DNA of 64,000 nt from DASYQD01 sp036005845 (GCA_036005845.1 DASYQD010000150.1:5389-69388); one strand, 5' to 3'. Positions 34,813 through 44,640 are shown, counted from the stretch's first letter. Translations and numbers: made by a program. The notes: generated by a model not told the origin, from the sequence alone.

Positions 34813-36993
34813 ATGGCGCGAGCGAAGCCGAGCACGACTAGCGAGCCGGCGGCCGCCATGCCCGCTGGCCCCGCGACGCTCACCATCCGCGACGACGTCG
34901 CCTGGCTCGTGTTCGACGCGCCGGGCAAGCGCGTCAACACCTTGTCGCGGCGGCTGACGGGCTGGTTCGAGGAGCAGCTCGCAGCGATCGCCTCGCAGCC
35001 GCTGCGCGGGCTCGTGCTGCGCTCGGGCAAGCCAGACACCTTCATCGCCGGTGCCGACGTCGAAGAGCTGGAGCAGCTCAGCGAGCGGGCGGATCCGGGA
35101 CGAAAGAAAGAAGTGCGCGAGCTGCTGCGGCGCGGCCACGAGCTGTTCGGCCGCGTCGCGGCGCTGCCGTTTCCGACGGTGGCGGCGATCCACGGCGCCT
35201 GCATGGGCGGCGGCACCGAGCTGGCGTTGTGCTGCGACTGGCGCGTCGCCAGCGAGCACGAGAAGACGAAGATCGGGCTGCCCGAGGTACAGCTCGGCTT
35301 GATCCCCGGCCTCGGCGGCACGCAGCGGTTGCCACGTTTGATCGGCGTGCCGGCGGCGCTCGACCTCATCCTCACCGGCAAACAGGTGTCGGCATCGCGG
35401 GCGCGCAAGCTCGGGCTCGTCGACGAGACCTGCCACCCGGCGATCCTCGACCGCGTCGCGATCTCGCTGCTCGCGCGCGGCAAGCGCCGCGGCGGCGGCG
35501 CCGCAAAGACGGGCATCGGCGGCCGCGTCGCCGATCTCGTCGCCCGCTCGCCGCTCGGCGGCAAGCTCGTTTACGACAAGGCGCGCGCCGGCGTGCTGGA
35601 GAAGACCGGCGGCCACTACCCGGCGCCGCTGCGCGCCGTCGACGTGGTGGAGAAGGGGCTGCGGCTGCCGCTCGCGCAGGGGTTGCAGGTCGAGGCCGAC
35701 GCCTTCGTCGAGCTGGTGGTCGGCGAGACCGCGAAGAGCCTCATCGGCATCTTCCGCATGAAGAACCGCGTCGAGGGCAAGGCGGCCGAGCTCGCCAAGT
35801 CGGCGCGGCCGGTGCCGCGCGCCGGCGTGATCGGCGCCGGGCTGATGGGCGCCGGCATCGCGCAAGGGATCGCCCACCGCGGCACGCCGGTCGTGCTCAA
35901 GGACAAGGACCTCGCCTCGCTCGCCCGCGGCATGAAGTACTGCGCCGACCGCGAAGGCGAGCTGGTGGCGCGGCGTCGGCAGACCGACGTCGAGGCGCGC
36001 GAGGCGATGGCGCGCCTCCATCCGACGATCGAGTACGAGCCGCTGCGCCACCTCGACTTCGTCGTCGAGGCCGTGTTCGAGGACGTTACCGTCAAGCACC
36101 AGGTGATCCGCGAAGTCGAAGCGGTGGCGCCGGAGTCGTTGATCTTCGCGTCGAACACCTCGACGATCCCCATCGCCGAGCTGGCGCAGGCGAGCGCGCG
36201 GCCGCAGCAGGTGGTCGGCATGCACTTCTTCTCGCCGGTGCACAAGATGCCGCTCGTGGAAGTCATTCGGCATCCGGCGACCGCGCCCGATGTCGTGGCG
36301 ACGACCGTGGCGCTCGGCCGCGCCATGGGCAAGACGGTGATCGTCGTCGACGACGGCCCCGGGTTCTTCACCAGCCGCGTGCTGGGGCCGTTCCTCAACG
36401 AAGCGGTGTGGTGTCTCGTCGAAGGCGCCACGATCGAGGAGGTCGACGCCGCGCTCAAAGGATGGGGTTGGCCGGCGGGCGGGCTGCAACTGCTCGACGA
36501 GGTGGGCATCGACGTCGCCTACCACGCCGGCCAGGTGCTCATCGCGCGGCTCGGCGACCGTATCGACGCGCCGCAAGCGTTCGAGCGGCTCATTGCCGAC
36601 GGCCGCAAGGGGCGCAAGGCCGGTAAAGGTTTCTATCGCTACGGCGGCAAGGAGAAGGAGCCCGATCCCGCGGTGTACGGACTGCTCGGTTGGCAGCCAC
36701 GGCCGCTGCCCGCCGCCGAGATCGCCGAGCGCTGCTGGCTGCAGATGCTCAACGAGGTGGCGCGCACGATCGAGGAGCGCATCGTCACCGATCCCGACGT
36801 CGTCGACATCGCCGTCATCTTCGGCCTCGGCTTCCCGCCCTTCCGCGGCGGCATCCTGCGCGAAGCCGACCGCGTCGGCCTCGACGTCATCGTCGAGCGC
36901 CTCGACGCCTACGCCGCGAAGCACGGCAAGCGCCTGCAGCCGGCGCCGCTCCTGCGCGAGATGGCCGCGCGCGGCGAGCGCTTTCACCCCTGA
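34813..36993 (+). CDS. Multifunctional fatty-acid oxidation protein, FadJ-like (enoyl-CoA hydratase/3-hydroxyacyl-CoA dehydrogenase)
   Basis: 726 residues. The enoyl-CoA hydratase/isomerase half has the oxyanion-hole and acidic motifs (GADVEEL, GACMGGGTELALCCD, LPEVQLGLIPGLGG) with both catalytic Glu residues retained. The second half is the 3-hydroxyacyl-CoA dehydrogenase (VIGAGLMGAGIAQ, SNTSTIPI, GMHFFSPVHKMPLVEVI) followed by two C-terminal dehydrogenase domains. It performs steps two and three of beta-oxidation; a thiolase partner is not in this window. The next gene (protoporphyrinogen oxidase) starts 32 bases later. Confidence 0.93.
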   Translation: MARAKPSTTSEPAAAMPAGPATLTIRDDVAWLVFDAPGKRVNTLSRRLTGWFEEQLAAIASQPLRGLVLRSGKPDTFIAGADVEELEQLSERADPGRKKEVRELLRRGHELFGRVAALPFPTVAAIHGACMGGGTELALCCDWRVASEHEKTKIGLPEVQLGLIPGLGGTQRLPRLIGVPAALDLILTGKQVSASRARKLGLVDETCHPAILDRVAISLLARGKRRGGGAAKTGIGGRVADLVARSPLGGKLVYDKARAGVLEKTGGHYPAPLRAVDVVEKGLRLPLAQGLQVEADAFVELVVGETAKSLIGIFRMKNRVEGKAAELAKSARPVPRAGVIGAGLMGAGIAQGIAHRGTPVVLKDKDLASLARGMKYCADREGELVARRRQTDVEAREAMARLHPTIEYEPLRHLDFVVEAVFEDVTVKHQVIREVEAVAPESLIFASNTSTIPIAELAQASARPQQVVGMHFFSPVHKMPLVEVIRHPATAPDVVATTVALGRAMGKTVIVVDDGPGFFTSRVLGPFLNEAVWCLVEGATIEEVDAALKGWGWPAGGLQLLDEVGIDVAYHAGQVLIARLGDRIDAPQAFERLIADGRKGRKAGKGFYRYGGKEKEPDPAVYGLLGWQPRPLPAAEIAERCWLQMLNEVARTIEERIVTDPDVVDIAVIFGLGFPPFRGGILREADRVGLDVIVERLDAYAAKHGKRLQPAPLLREMAARGERFHP

Positions 36994-37025
36994 CTGCGGA
37001 ACGGGCCGGCGAGCGACGCGGTGCG

Positions 37026-38366
37026 ATGACGGAGCAGCGCGACGCGGTCGTGATCGGTGGTGGGGTGTCGGGGCTTGCCGCCGGTTTTCACCTCGCGCGC
37101 GCCGGGGTCGCGGTGACGCTGCTCGAGGCGAGCGAGCGGCTCGGCGGCCTGCTCGAGACGCGGCGCGAGGGCGAGTGGGTGGTCGAGCTGGGGCCCAACA
37201 CGGTGGCCGAGCGACGGCCGCTCGCGGAGCTGATCGAGCAAGCCGGGCTCGGGGCGGAGCGCCTGCACGCATCGCCGGCCGCTTCGCGGCGTTATCTCTG
37301 GCGGCGCGGCGCCTTGCATCCGCTGCCGCAGTCGCCGCCCCAAATCCTCACCTCGCCGCTGCTTTCCTGGCGCGGCAAGGCGAAGCTGGCGCGCGAGCCG
37401 TGGGCGCCTGCCGCAGCGGCGGGGCGCGAGGAGTCGGTCGCCGAGTTCGTACGGCGCCGCTTCGGCGCCGAGGCGCTGGAGGTGTTCGCGGCGCCGTTCG
37501 TCGCCGGCATCTTCGCCGGCGACCCGGAGCGGCTGTCGATGCGGTGGACGCTGCCACGCGTGCTCGCTTTCGAGCACGGGCACGGCAGCGTGCTGCGCGC
37601 ACTGCGCGCGGCGCGCCGCGCCGGTGCCACCGGGCTGCGGCAGCCGGTGGTCAGCTTCCGCGGCGGCCTGTCGACGCTCACCGAGCGGCTCGCCGCGGCG
37701 ATCCCAGACGTGCGGCGCGGCGCCCGCGTCGACGCGGTACGGCGCGATGGCGACGGCTTCGTCGTCGAGAGCACGGCGGGCGCCTTGGCTGCCAAGCACG
37801 TCGTCGTAGCTGTGCCGGCGCCGCAGACTGCCTGCCTGCTCTTTCCGGCGAGCGACGGCAGGAGCGCCGGCCTCGCCGAGCTTCCCTATGCACCCGTTGC
37901 CGTTGTCGCGCTCGGCTACCCGCGCGCAGACGTCGCGCATCCGCTCGATGGCTTCGGCTTCCTCGCCGCACCCGGGTCGGGGTTGCGCCTCCTCGGCTGT
38001 CTCTTCAGCTCCACCCTCTTCGCCGATCGCGCGCCCGCCGCCCACGTGCTACTCACCTGCTTCCTCGGCGGCCGCACGGCGCCCGAGCTCGCCGAGCTCG
38101 ACGACGCCGAGCTCGTGCGCATCGCCGCCGACGACGTGACGCTCACCCTCGGCGCGCGAGCGGAGCCGGTATTCACGGCCGTCCGCAAGACCCGGCGCGC
38201 CATCCCGCAGTACGAGCTCGGCCACCAGCGCTTCGTCGATCTCGCCGCCGACCTCGCACGCCTGCTCCCCGGCCTCCACCTCGCCGGCAACTGGCTCCGC
38301 GGCGCGGGCGTCGCCGACTGCGTCGAGCGCGCCGCGGCAATCGCTACGCAGATTTGCAGATCATGA
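37026..38366 (+). CDS. hemY: Protoporphyrinogen oxidase, HemY-type
   Basis: 446 residues. The FAD-binding N terminus AVVIGGGVSGLAAGFHLAR, the following acidic LLEASERLGGL, and ELGPN (substrate-adjacent) are typical of HemY/HemG-type flavin oxidases of haem synthesis; the C-terminal GNWLRGAGVADCVERA is the conserved FAD-pyrophosphate loop. It oxidises protoporphyrinogen (or coproporphyrinogen in Gram-positive-type pathways) to the porphyrin. ATG 37026 is preferred because the FAD motif follows at once. Confidence 0.88.
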   Translation: MTEQRDAVVIGGGVSGLAAGFHLARAGVAVTLLEASERLGGLLETRREGEWVVELGPNTVAERRPLAELIEQAGLGAERLHASPAASRRYLWRRGALHPLPQSPPQILTSPLLSWRGKAKLAREPWAPAAAAGREESVAEFVRRRFGAEALEVFAAPFVAGIFAGDPERLSMRWTLPRVLAFEHGHGSVLRALRAARRAGATGLRQPVVSFRGGLSTLTERLAAAIPDVRRGARVDAVRRDGDGFVVESTAGALAAKHVVVAVPAPQTACLLFPASDGRSAGLAELPYAPVAVVALGYPRADVAHPLDGFGFLAAPGSGLRLLGCLFSSTLFADRAPAAHVLLTCFLGGRTAPELAELDDAELVRIAADDVTLTLGARAEPVFTAVRKTRRAIPQYELGHQRFVDLAADLARLLPGLHLAGNWLRGAGVADCVERAAAIATQICRS

Positions 38367-38379
38367 TATGTTTTGCTGC

Positions 38380-38619
38380 ATGAGAACGACGTTGGATCTC
38401 GACGACGAGCTGGTGAAGGAGATCAAGCGACGCGCGGCCGACTCGGGTCGAACGATGACGCAAGAGCTCGAAGACGTGCTGCGCGAGGGTCTGCGGAGTC
38501 GCGCTCCCGAGGGCAAACCCTTTCGCCTGCGGCTGCCCGTGTTCAAAGGCAAGCTTCTCCCGGGAGTGGACCTCAACGACCGTGACTCTCTGTACGACAT
38601 CATGGAAGGGCGGCGTTGA
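38380..38619 (+). CDS. VapB-type antitoxin
   Basis: 79 residues from ATG 38380 (an in-frame ATG at 38368 adds four residues). The N terminus MRTTLDLDDELVKEIKRRAADSGRTMTQELEDVLREGL is a ribbon-helix-helix DNA-binding fold; the C terminus LPGVDLNDRDSLYDIMEGRR is the toxin-neutralising tail. The stop overlaps the TTG start of the toxin gene. It begins just after hemY. Confidence 0.9.
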   Translation: MRTTLDLDDELVKEIKRRAADSGRTMTQELEDVLREGLRSRAPEGKPFRLRLPVFKGKLLPGVDLNDRDSLYDIMEGRR

Positions 38620-39053
38620 TCGCGGTCGACACCAACCTTCTCGTTCACGCCTATCGTGAAGAGAGCGAGCACTTCCGCGCGGCGCTGACGCGTTTGACCC
38701 AGCTCGCCGAGGGGGACCTGCCCTGGGGCCTTCCCGTGTTCTGTCTCGCCGAGTTCGTACGTGTCGTCACCCACCCGCGCATCTTTTCCCCCACGTCGCC
38801 GCTCGATCGCGCCCTCGAGTTCATTGAGCGCCTGCTGGCCGCACCGTCGGCAAGAGTGCTCCACCCTGGTCCGCGCTATCCGAAGCTATTCCTCGAAAGC
38901 GTGCGCGCCGGCGACGCGCGCGGCAACTTGGCCTTCGACGCTCAGATTGCAGCTGTCTGTCTCGAACACGGCGCACGAGATCTGTTGACGCTCGACCGCG
39001 ACTTTGCGCGGTTCCCTCAGCTCTCGGTAGTCCCAACGTCGCCACCGAGCTGA
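38616..39053 (+). CDS. VapC-type PIN RNase toxin
   Basis: 145 residues with the PIN acidic sites: Asp in AVDTNLLVHA, Glu in CLAEFVRVV, Asp in FDAQIAAV and Asp in TLDRDF. The start is TTG 38616, overlapping the antitoxin stop by four bases; there is no other start that retains the first Asp. VapC toxins cut specific RNAs, often initiator or other tRNAs. Convergent with the large kinase gene, 14 bases apart. Confidence 0.9.
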   Translation: MIAVDTNLLVHAYREESEHFRAALTRLTQLAEGDLPWGLPVFCLAEFVRVVTHPRIFSPTSPLDRALEFIERLLAAPSARVLHPGPRYPKLFLESVRAGDARGNLAFDAQIAAVCLEHGARDLLTLDRDFARFPQLSVVPTSPPS

Positions 39054-39067
39054 TCGCGGGCGCTGAC

Positions 39068-41761
39068 TCAGCCCGCTGCCGTGCCCGCGCCGCCCAGCAC
39101 GACCTGGATCGGCGCCGAGAGATCGGGCCCGCTCGCCGAGTCGATGAGGAAGCGCTGGCCGTCGGGCGCCGCCAGGTAGGGCGAGGCGCCCTTCAAGATC
39201 GAGCGCCGGATGTGGGTCACGAACAGCGCGCGCGGCGCCGCGGCGTTGAAGGTCGCCGCCTTCTCGTCCACCGCCACCGCCATCAGCTCGAGGTCGGGCG
39301 CCAGGTAGTAGAGCTCGCGCCCGTCGCGGCGCCACTGCGGCAGGTAGCCGCCTGCCGTCGACACCTGCCACTTCGCGGCCGAGGGCGGCATCGTCTGCAC
39401 GTAGACCTCGCTGCGCCCCGACTCGTCCGAGATGTAGGCGATGAAGCGGCCGTCGGGCGAGAAGCGCGGCTGCAGCTCGTCGGCCTCGCTGCGCAGCAGC
39501 ACCCGCGGCAAACGCTGCGGCATCGCCAGCACCCACACGTCGGACTTGGTGCGCGGGTCGCGGCGCGTGAACGCCAGCTGCTTGCCGTCGCGCGACCAAT
39601 CCTCGGGGAAGTCCCACAAGTCCGATCGCAGCAGCCGCGTCTCCTCGCCCGAGCCGTTGGCCGCCTTCTCGTAGAGGTTGTAGCGGCCGTCACGGTCGGA
39701 GGTGAAGGCGATGCGGCGGCCGTCGGGGCTCCACACCGGGTAGATGTCGTTCCAGCGGTTGAAGGTGAGCCGCGTCGATCCAGCCGTTGAACTGTCTTTA
39801 GAACCCTGGCCGGCGAGGTCGAGCAGCCGCAGGCCGCCCACGGTCGAGCCCCGCTCGGTGACGCTCCGCGCCAGCCGGCGGCCGTCGGGCGCCAGCGCCA
39901 CCACGCTGCCGACGCCCGGCTCGCCGAGCGCGCCCAGCTCGTGCCCTTCGCGGTCGAACCACGCGAGCCGCGTCAGCTCGTTGCCGCCGCGGCGGTAGGC
40001 GACGATACCGTCGGCGGCCGCGAAGGCGCGCAGGCCGTCGATGTCGGGGTCGCGCCAGATGCCCTCGGCGAGCGGCTGCGGCTCACCCGACAACGTCAGC
40101 TTGACGGGATCGACGTGCTGCTCGAGCAGCGTCTCGCCGCGCACGAAGAGAAGCAGTCCCGGCGGCGAGTAGAGGGCGCCCGAATCCGCGGCGAGCAGGC
40201 GCGTCCCGGCCCCGCCGTCGATCGACGCCGACTGCAGCGACAGCCGCTCGCGCTCGCCCGACAGCACGAGGTAGACGACGTGCTTGCCGTCGGGCAGGCA
40301 GGTGGGCCAGCGATGCGACGACTCGCTGTGCGCCTTGTCGAGATGCGTCAGCGGCGTCGTGGCGCCGCCGTCGGCGGCGATGCGATAAATGCCGTCGCCC
40401 GGGTTGGGCGCGAAGACGATGACGTCGTCCTTCGTCCAGCAGCCGCCGCGCGCGTCGGAGATGTCGGCGAGGGCGCGCGGCGGCCCGCCCGCCACCTCGA
40501 CGCGCATCAGCCGCCGCTGCGCGAAGAAGCCGAGCGAGCGCCCGTCGGGCGACCAGAACGGCAGCGACGCGTCCTCGGTGCCCTGCAGCACGCGCGCCTC
40601 GCTCTCCTCGAGCGACCGCACCCAGAGCCGCGGCACGCCGTCGTCGCCCCAGGCCGTAAAGGCGACGTTCTTGCCGTCGGTCGAGAGCGCCAGCGGCCCG
40701 GTCGTCGCCGTCCCTGCCGGCGGCAGGATGGCGAGCCGCAGCGGCTTGCCGGCGACCGCGTTGCCGCTGCGGCCGCGCAGCACGACGCCCAGCAGCGCCA
40801 GGGTGCCGACCAGCAGCAGCGCCACCGCGGTGGCCCAGCCCATGCGCTCGACGCGGCGCGTCCGCGACGCCGCGGTCGCCGCGGCGACCGGTGCCGTCGC
40901 CTCGCCCACCGCCTCGAGCGCCAGCCGAACGTCGTGCGCCGACTGCCAGCGGTCGTCGGGGTCCTTCTCCAGACAGATGCGCACGATGCGTTCGAGGCCG
41001 GGCGGCGTCAGCGGCTGCAGCGAGGTGACGGGCGCCGGCTGCCGTTCGAGGATCGAGGCGATCAGGCTCGCCTGGCTCGACCCGTCGAAGGCGCGGATGC
41101 CGGTCGCCATCTCGTAGAGCACGGCGCCGAAGGCGAAGACGTCCGAGCGCGCGTCGACCGGGTTGCCTTCGAGCTGCTCGGGCGCCATGTAGTGGATGGT
41201 GCCGACGAGCATGCCGACGCCGGTGAGCGGCGTATGGGTGGGGAGGCCCGCCGGCGTCGTCAGCTGCACCGGCTGCGCGCTGCCCGGCGCCGGCTTGGCG
41301 ATGCCGAAGTCGAGCAGCTTCGCTCCCGTCTTCGTCAGCATCACGTTGGCGGGCTTCAGGTCGCGGTGGACGATGCCTTGGCGGTGCGCGCGCTCGAGCG
41401 CGGCGGCGATCTCGACCCCGACGCGCAGCACCTGGTCGACGGGCAGCGGCCCGCGGGCGAGGCGCCGCGCCAGCGTCTCGCCCTCGAGGTGCTCCATCAC
41501 CAGGTACTCGATGCCTTCGTGGTTGCCGACGTCGAAGAGGGCGCAGATGTTGGGATGGTTGAGCGACGAGATCGCCCGCGCCTCGCGCTCGAGGCGGCTC
41601 CGGCGGTCGGGATCGGCGGCGAAGGCGCGCGGCAGCACCTTGATCGCCACCGTGCGGTCGAGCCGCGTATCGCGGGCGCGGTACACCTCGCCCATGCCGC
41701 CGACGCCGAGCAGCGTGTTGAGCTCGTAAGGGCCCAGCCGAGTGCCGTTCGGCAAGGTCAT
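39068..41761 (-). CDS. Ser/Thr protein kinase with C-terminal TolB-like beta-propeller
   Basis: 897 residues. Kinase domain: glycine loop GVGGMGEVYRARD, Lys in AIKVLPR, catalytic HRDLKPANVML, DFGIAK. One membrane helix (ALLLVGTLALLGVVL, about residues 310-330) is followed by many PD40/WD-like repeats (WSPDGRSLGF, FSPDGRFIAYI, WSPDGRRIAFTSDRDG) that form a TolB-like propeller. This two-part layout is common in Acidobacteriota. Domains outside would sense ligand and the kinase signal inward. A TATACT box lies about 17 bases before ATG 41761. No target is evident. Confidence 0.94.
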   Translation of the reverse strand: MTLPNGTRLGPYELNTLLGVGGMGEVYRARDTRLDRTVAIKVLPRAFAADPDRRSRLEREARAISSLNHPNICALFDVGNHEGIEYLVMEHLEGETLARRLARGPLPVDQVLRVGVEIAAALERAHRQGIVHRDLKPANVMLTKTGAKLLDFGIAKPAPGSAQPVQLTTPAGLPTHTPLTGVGMLVGTIHYMAPEQLEGNPVDARSDVFAFGAVLYEMATGIRAFDGSSQASLIASILERQPAPVTSLQPLTPPGLERIVRICLEKDPDDRWQSAHDVRLALEAVGEATAPVAAATAASRTRRVERMGWATAVALLLVGTLALLGVVLRGRSGNAVAGKPLRLAILPPAGTATTGPLALSTDGKNVAFTAWGDDGVPRLWVRSLEESEARVLQGTEDASLPFWSPDGRSLGFFAQRRLMRVEVAGGPPRALADISDARGGCWTKDDVIVFAPNPGDGIYRIAADGGATTPLTHLDKAHSESSHRWPTCLPDGKHVVYLVLSGERERLSLQSASIDGGAGTRLLAADSGALYSPPGLLLFVRGETLLEQHVDPVKLTLSGEPQPLAEGIWRDPDIDGLRAFAAADGIVAYRRGGNELTRLAWFDREGHELGALGEPGVGSVVALAPDGRRLARSVTERGSTVGGLRLLDLAGQGSKDSSTAGSTRLTFNRWNDIYPVWSPDGRRIAFTSDRDGRYNLYEKAANGSGEETRLLRSDLWDFPEDWSRDGKQLAFTRRDPRTKSDVWVLAMPQRLPRVLLRSEADELQPRFSPDGRFIAYISDESGRSEVYVQTMPPSAAKWQVSTAGGYLPQWRRDGRELYYLAPDLELMAVAVDEKAATFNAAAPRALFVTHIRRSILKGASPYLAAPDGQRFLIDSASGPDLSAPIQVVLGGAGTAAG

Positions 41762-41777
41762 ATGCGGTGGAGGCCGC

Positions 41778-41783
41778 AGTATA
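41778..41783 (-). promoter_or_regulatory. Putative -10 box before the kinase gene
   Basis: TATACT followed by GC on the minus strand, 17 bases before ATG 41761. Confidence 0.35.
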
Positions 41784-41888
41784 GCGGCGCTTCCGAACCT
41801 CCCGGCCGTGGCATCCGCATTGCTCCGTCAGCCGCCGGCGTACGTGGCAGGCGATGGTGCCTGCCCCGAGCGAGAAGGGATTCGACCC

Positions 41889-42491
41889 ATGGAAATGGAC
41901 TCACTACAGAAGCTCTACGAAGACCACCTCAAGGACCTGCACAGCGTCGAGCGCCAGATCATCCAGGCGCTGCCGAAGATGATCAAGGCCGCCGAGGACG
42001 AGGAGCTCAGCTCGGCGCTCGAAGAGCACCTCGAGGTGACGCGCGAGCAGCTCACCCGCCTCGACGACATCTTCGAGAAGCTCGGCAAGCGCGGCACCGG
42101 CAAGAAGTGCAAGGGCATGGAAGGCATCCTCGAAGAGGGCAAGGAGCTGCTCGAGAAGGACGCCGACGCCGACGTGCTCGATGCCGGCATCATCTCGGCC
42201 GCGCAGCACGTCGAGCACTACGAGATGGCGGGCTACGGCACGGCGGCCACCTACGCGCGGCTGCTCGGCGAGCGCGAGGCGGAGAAGCTCCTGCGCCAGA
42301 GCCTCGACGAGGAGAAGGAAGCCGACCAGAAGCTCAGCCAGCTCGCCGAGAGCCGCATCAACCTGGAAGCCACCGACGGCGACGGCGTCCAGGCCGCGAA
42401 CGGCAACTCGAGGAGCGGCTCGAGCAAGAGCTCGCGCGGCAAACGGCGGAACAACAGCAGCGGCACGTCGCCGCGGCTGATGCGCGTGTAG
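41889..42491 (+). CDS. YciF-like (DUF892) ferritin-fold protein
   Basis: 200 residues starting at ATG 41889 with GAAGGGA upstream. The first 150 residues are the DUF892 four-helix bundle of YciE/YciF-type proteins, in which LHSVERQIIQALPKM, EEHLEVTREQLTRL and HVEHYEMAGYGT provide the metal-ligand Glu/His pattern. The tail is Ser/Lys/Arg-rich and presumably disordered. Such proteins are stress-induced and form dimers or cages; iron binding is suspected but not shown. The tail ends just before the LolA-like gene on the other strand. Confidence 0.88.
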   Translation: MEMDSLQKLYEDHLKDLHSVERQIIQALPKMIKAAEDEELSSALEEHLEVTREQLTRLDDIFEKLGKRGTGKKCKGMEGILEEGKELLEKDADADVLDAGIISAAQHVEHYEMAGYGTAATYARLLGEREAEKLLRQSLDEEKEADQKLSQLAESRINLEATDGDGVQAANGNSRSGSSKSSRGKRRNNSSGTSPRLMRV

Positions 42492-42497
42492 TCGGCT

Positions 42498-43283
42498 CTA
42501 GCGCCCGGCCAGGGCGGCGCGCGCGGCGTCGCCCGCCGGCGTCAGCTCGAACAGGTGCGGCGGCGGCTGCCTCTCGTCCAGCGAGAGCAGCCGCACGCGC
42601 ACCGGCGTGCGCCCGCCGACGAGGTCCTTGGCGACGGTGACCGCCGGCACGGGACGCGGGCCCGGCCGCCACTCGGCAAGCTCGACGACGCGCGCCACGC
42701 GGCCGTTGGCGAGCTGGTAGTCGATGCGTGCCGGGCGTCGCGTGGCGGCGCGCACCACGTAGGCGGCGCGCGGGTAGGGGAGGTTGGCGCGCTTGGCCTT
42801 CAGCGAGAAGGTGACGAGGGCGGCGGCACCCGTGCCTTGGCGGGTCACGTCCTCGAGCGTGAAATCGCGCGCGTAGCTGAGGCCGACGAGCTCCTGCAAA
42901 CTCACGCCGGCGGCGAGGCGGCTCGCCGTGCCGAGCTTCACCGGCCGCGCGCCGCGCGCCAATAGCCACGTGCCTTCGGGGCGCTGGAGGAAGCTCTTGC
43001 CGTTCTGCCTGGGGTCGAGGAAGCGGACGAGCGCGAGGTTGCCGTCGCGCCACACCGCGAAGCTCGCGGCGCCGGGGCCGGCGAGCGGCTCGACTTTCAC
43101 CTCGCTGCGGAACGCCGCCGGCATGGCGCCGCCGAGGTCGGCGGCGGCGAGCAGCTCGCGATCCGCGGCGGTCGGAGGCGCCGCGGCGGCCGGCGCGGCG
43201 ACAGCGAGCGCCACCAGCGCGGCGGCGAGGGCCAGCACCACCCAGCGTAGGCCCGTGCGCAGCGGGCGGCGGTGGTCGCACAT
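42498..43283 (-). CDS. LolA-like outer-membrane lipoprotein-sorting family protein
   Basis: 261 residues with a signal peptide (GLRWVVLALAAALVALAVAAPAAAA). The beta-rich middle with FLDPRQNGKSFLQRPEGTWLL and LVTFSLKAKR resembles the outer-membrane lipoprotein-sorting (LolA-like) DUF fold, as found in periplasmic proteins next to ABC or RND exporters. No carrier function is proven. It converges with the YciF gene, six bases apart. Confidence 0.72.
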   Translation of the reverse strand: MCDHRRPLRTGLRWVVLALAAALVALAVAAPAAAAPPTAADRELLAAADLGGAMPAAFRSEVKVEPLAGPGAASFAVWRDGNLALVRFLDPRQNGKSFLQRPEGTWLLARGARPVKLGTASRLAAGVSLQELVGLSYARDFTLEDVTRQGTGAAALVTFSLKAKRANLPYPRAAYVVRAATRRPARIDYQLANGRVARVVELAEWRPGPRPVPAVTVAKDLVGGRTPVRVRLLSLDERQPPPHLFELTPAGDAARAALAGR

Positions 43284-43347
43284 GCTGGAAACAACGTCTC
43301 GGCGTGTGGCGGGATTCCAGGCCGCACGCGTCGAGCGACGAGGCGCC

Positions 43348-44640
43348 TCACTCGGCGATCTTCACCCCGGCCAGCAGCGCGATCGCGCCGCCCGTCGTCT
43401 GCATGGCGTTGAAGCCCAGACGGAAGTCCTTGTCGGAGAAGGTCGAGTAGACGTCGATCGGCTGGTGCCAGGTCGGGTTCCAGCCGGCGCCGGTCTGCAT
43501 ACCGCGCTCGTTCTCGCGCAGGCTCAGCGCCGGCACGAAGTCCATGAACGGCGTCGAGTCGGTGTTGGTCATGTGCGGGCCGACGGCGGCGGGGTAGTCG
43601 GAGGCGAACTTCTCGTTGGCGGCGCGGAAGAAGAAGGCCAGCTTCATCGCCTCCCCGGCGCGCAGCGCCGTCGACTGGAACTCGACGTTGACGTCGGCCT
43701 CCGGCCGCTGCTCCGGGTTCCACGTGCCGTCGGCGCGCGGCATGCCGTGGTCCCACATCATCATGTCGTGCTGGATCATCGCCAGCCACTTCGGCTCCGG
43801 ATAGCGTCCCGACCCCGGCGGGTCCTCTTTCCCCTGCAGGCCGGCGCGCTGCTCGACGTAGGCCTTGGCACCGTTCAACCCCGTCTCCTCGTTGTTCCAC
43901 AGCGCGAAGCGGATGCTGCGCTCGGTCTGCACGTCCGGCATGCTGAAGATGCGCGCCAGCTCCATGACGAGCGCCGTACCCGAGCCGTCATCGTTCGCTG
44001 CTTCGCCCCAGCCGTGCCCGTCCATGTGCGCGCCGACGATGTACATCTCCTCCGGGTGCGTCGACCCGACTTTGGTGCAGTAAACCTCCTCGCGCGGGCC
44101 GTTGGTCGCGGGCTCCTTGTTGAGCTCGCGCAGCTTCGCGTCGGGCTGCGCGTTGGGGTCGGTGTTCACGCCGGTTTGCCGCTGGATGCCGCGGTAGCGC
44201 GAGCCGCCGGGGCCGAGACGCACCTCGTCGCTCTTGATGATGGGATCGAACGGCTTCTGCTCGGCTGCTGGGGAAGGCGTCGCGGTCGCGCTCGGAGACG
44301 CCGTCGGTCGCGCGGGCGGGTCGTAGACGTAGCGGATCCGCTCCGTCGGGCATCCGTAGCTGCGCAACTGCGCCTCGATCCAATCCACCGCCTTCCGGTT
44401 GCGCTCCGTGCCCTGCCGCCGGTCGCCGAACTGCGTCAGGCCCTTGATCGTCGCCTTGTACTTCTCGACGTCGAGCCGCGCGAGCAGCTTGCGCGCCATG
44501 GCGTCCTGCGGATCTTCCGCGGTCGGCTTGCTGCCGCCCTGCTGGGCCATGACGGGAGGGGCGGCGCTTAGCGCGAGGACCATCGCTGCCCCCATCAACA
44601 GCCGGCCTGCCATCGTGGTTCGAAGTGTGACGTCGAGCAT
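43348..44640 (-). CDS. Secreted M28-family zinc aminopeptidase
   Basis: 430 residues. After an N-terminal signal peptide (MAGRLLMGAAMVLALSAAPPVMAQ) the M28 zinc ligands and catalytic Glu are visible: GAHMDGHG (His), NDDGSGTAL (Asp), WNNEETGLNG (Glu-Glu), QHDMMMWDHG (Asp), and the last His is likely in PHMTNTDSTPFMD. A TPSPSATATP-like linker precedes the catalytic domain. It would trim N-terminal residues from peptides in the periplasm or medium. ATG 44640 is fixed by GGAGG five bases upstream; ATG 44613 is the alternative. Confidence 0.9.
   Translation of the reverse strand: MLDVTLRTTMAGRLLMGAAMVLALSAAPPVMAQQGGSKPTAEDPQDAMARKLLARLDVEKYKATIKGLTQFGDRRQGTERNRKAVDWIEAQLRSYGCPTERIRYVYDPPARPTASPSATATPSPAAEQKPFDPIIKSDEVRLGPGGSRYRGIQRQTGVNTDPNAQPDAKLRELNKEPATNGPREEVYCTKVGSTHPEEMYIVGAHMDGHGWGEAANDDGSGTALVMELARIFSMPDVQTERSIRFALWNNEETGLNGAKAYVEQRAGLQGKEDPPGSGRYPEPKWLAMIQHDMMMWDHGMPRADGTWNPEQRPEADVNVEFQSTALRAGEAMKLAFFFRAANEKFASDYPAAVGPHMTNTDSTPFMDFVPALSLRENERGMQTGAGWNPTWHQPIDVYSTFSDKDFRLGFNAMQTTGGAIALLAGVKIAE

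Noticed and set aside
39941..42640. Plus-strand frame of about 900 codons opposite the beta-propeller kinase
   Set aside because: Arg/Gly/Ala-rich with no domain and running through two other real genes; a GC-frame artefact.
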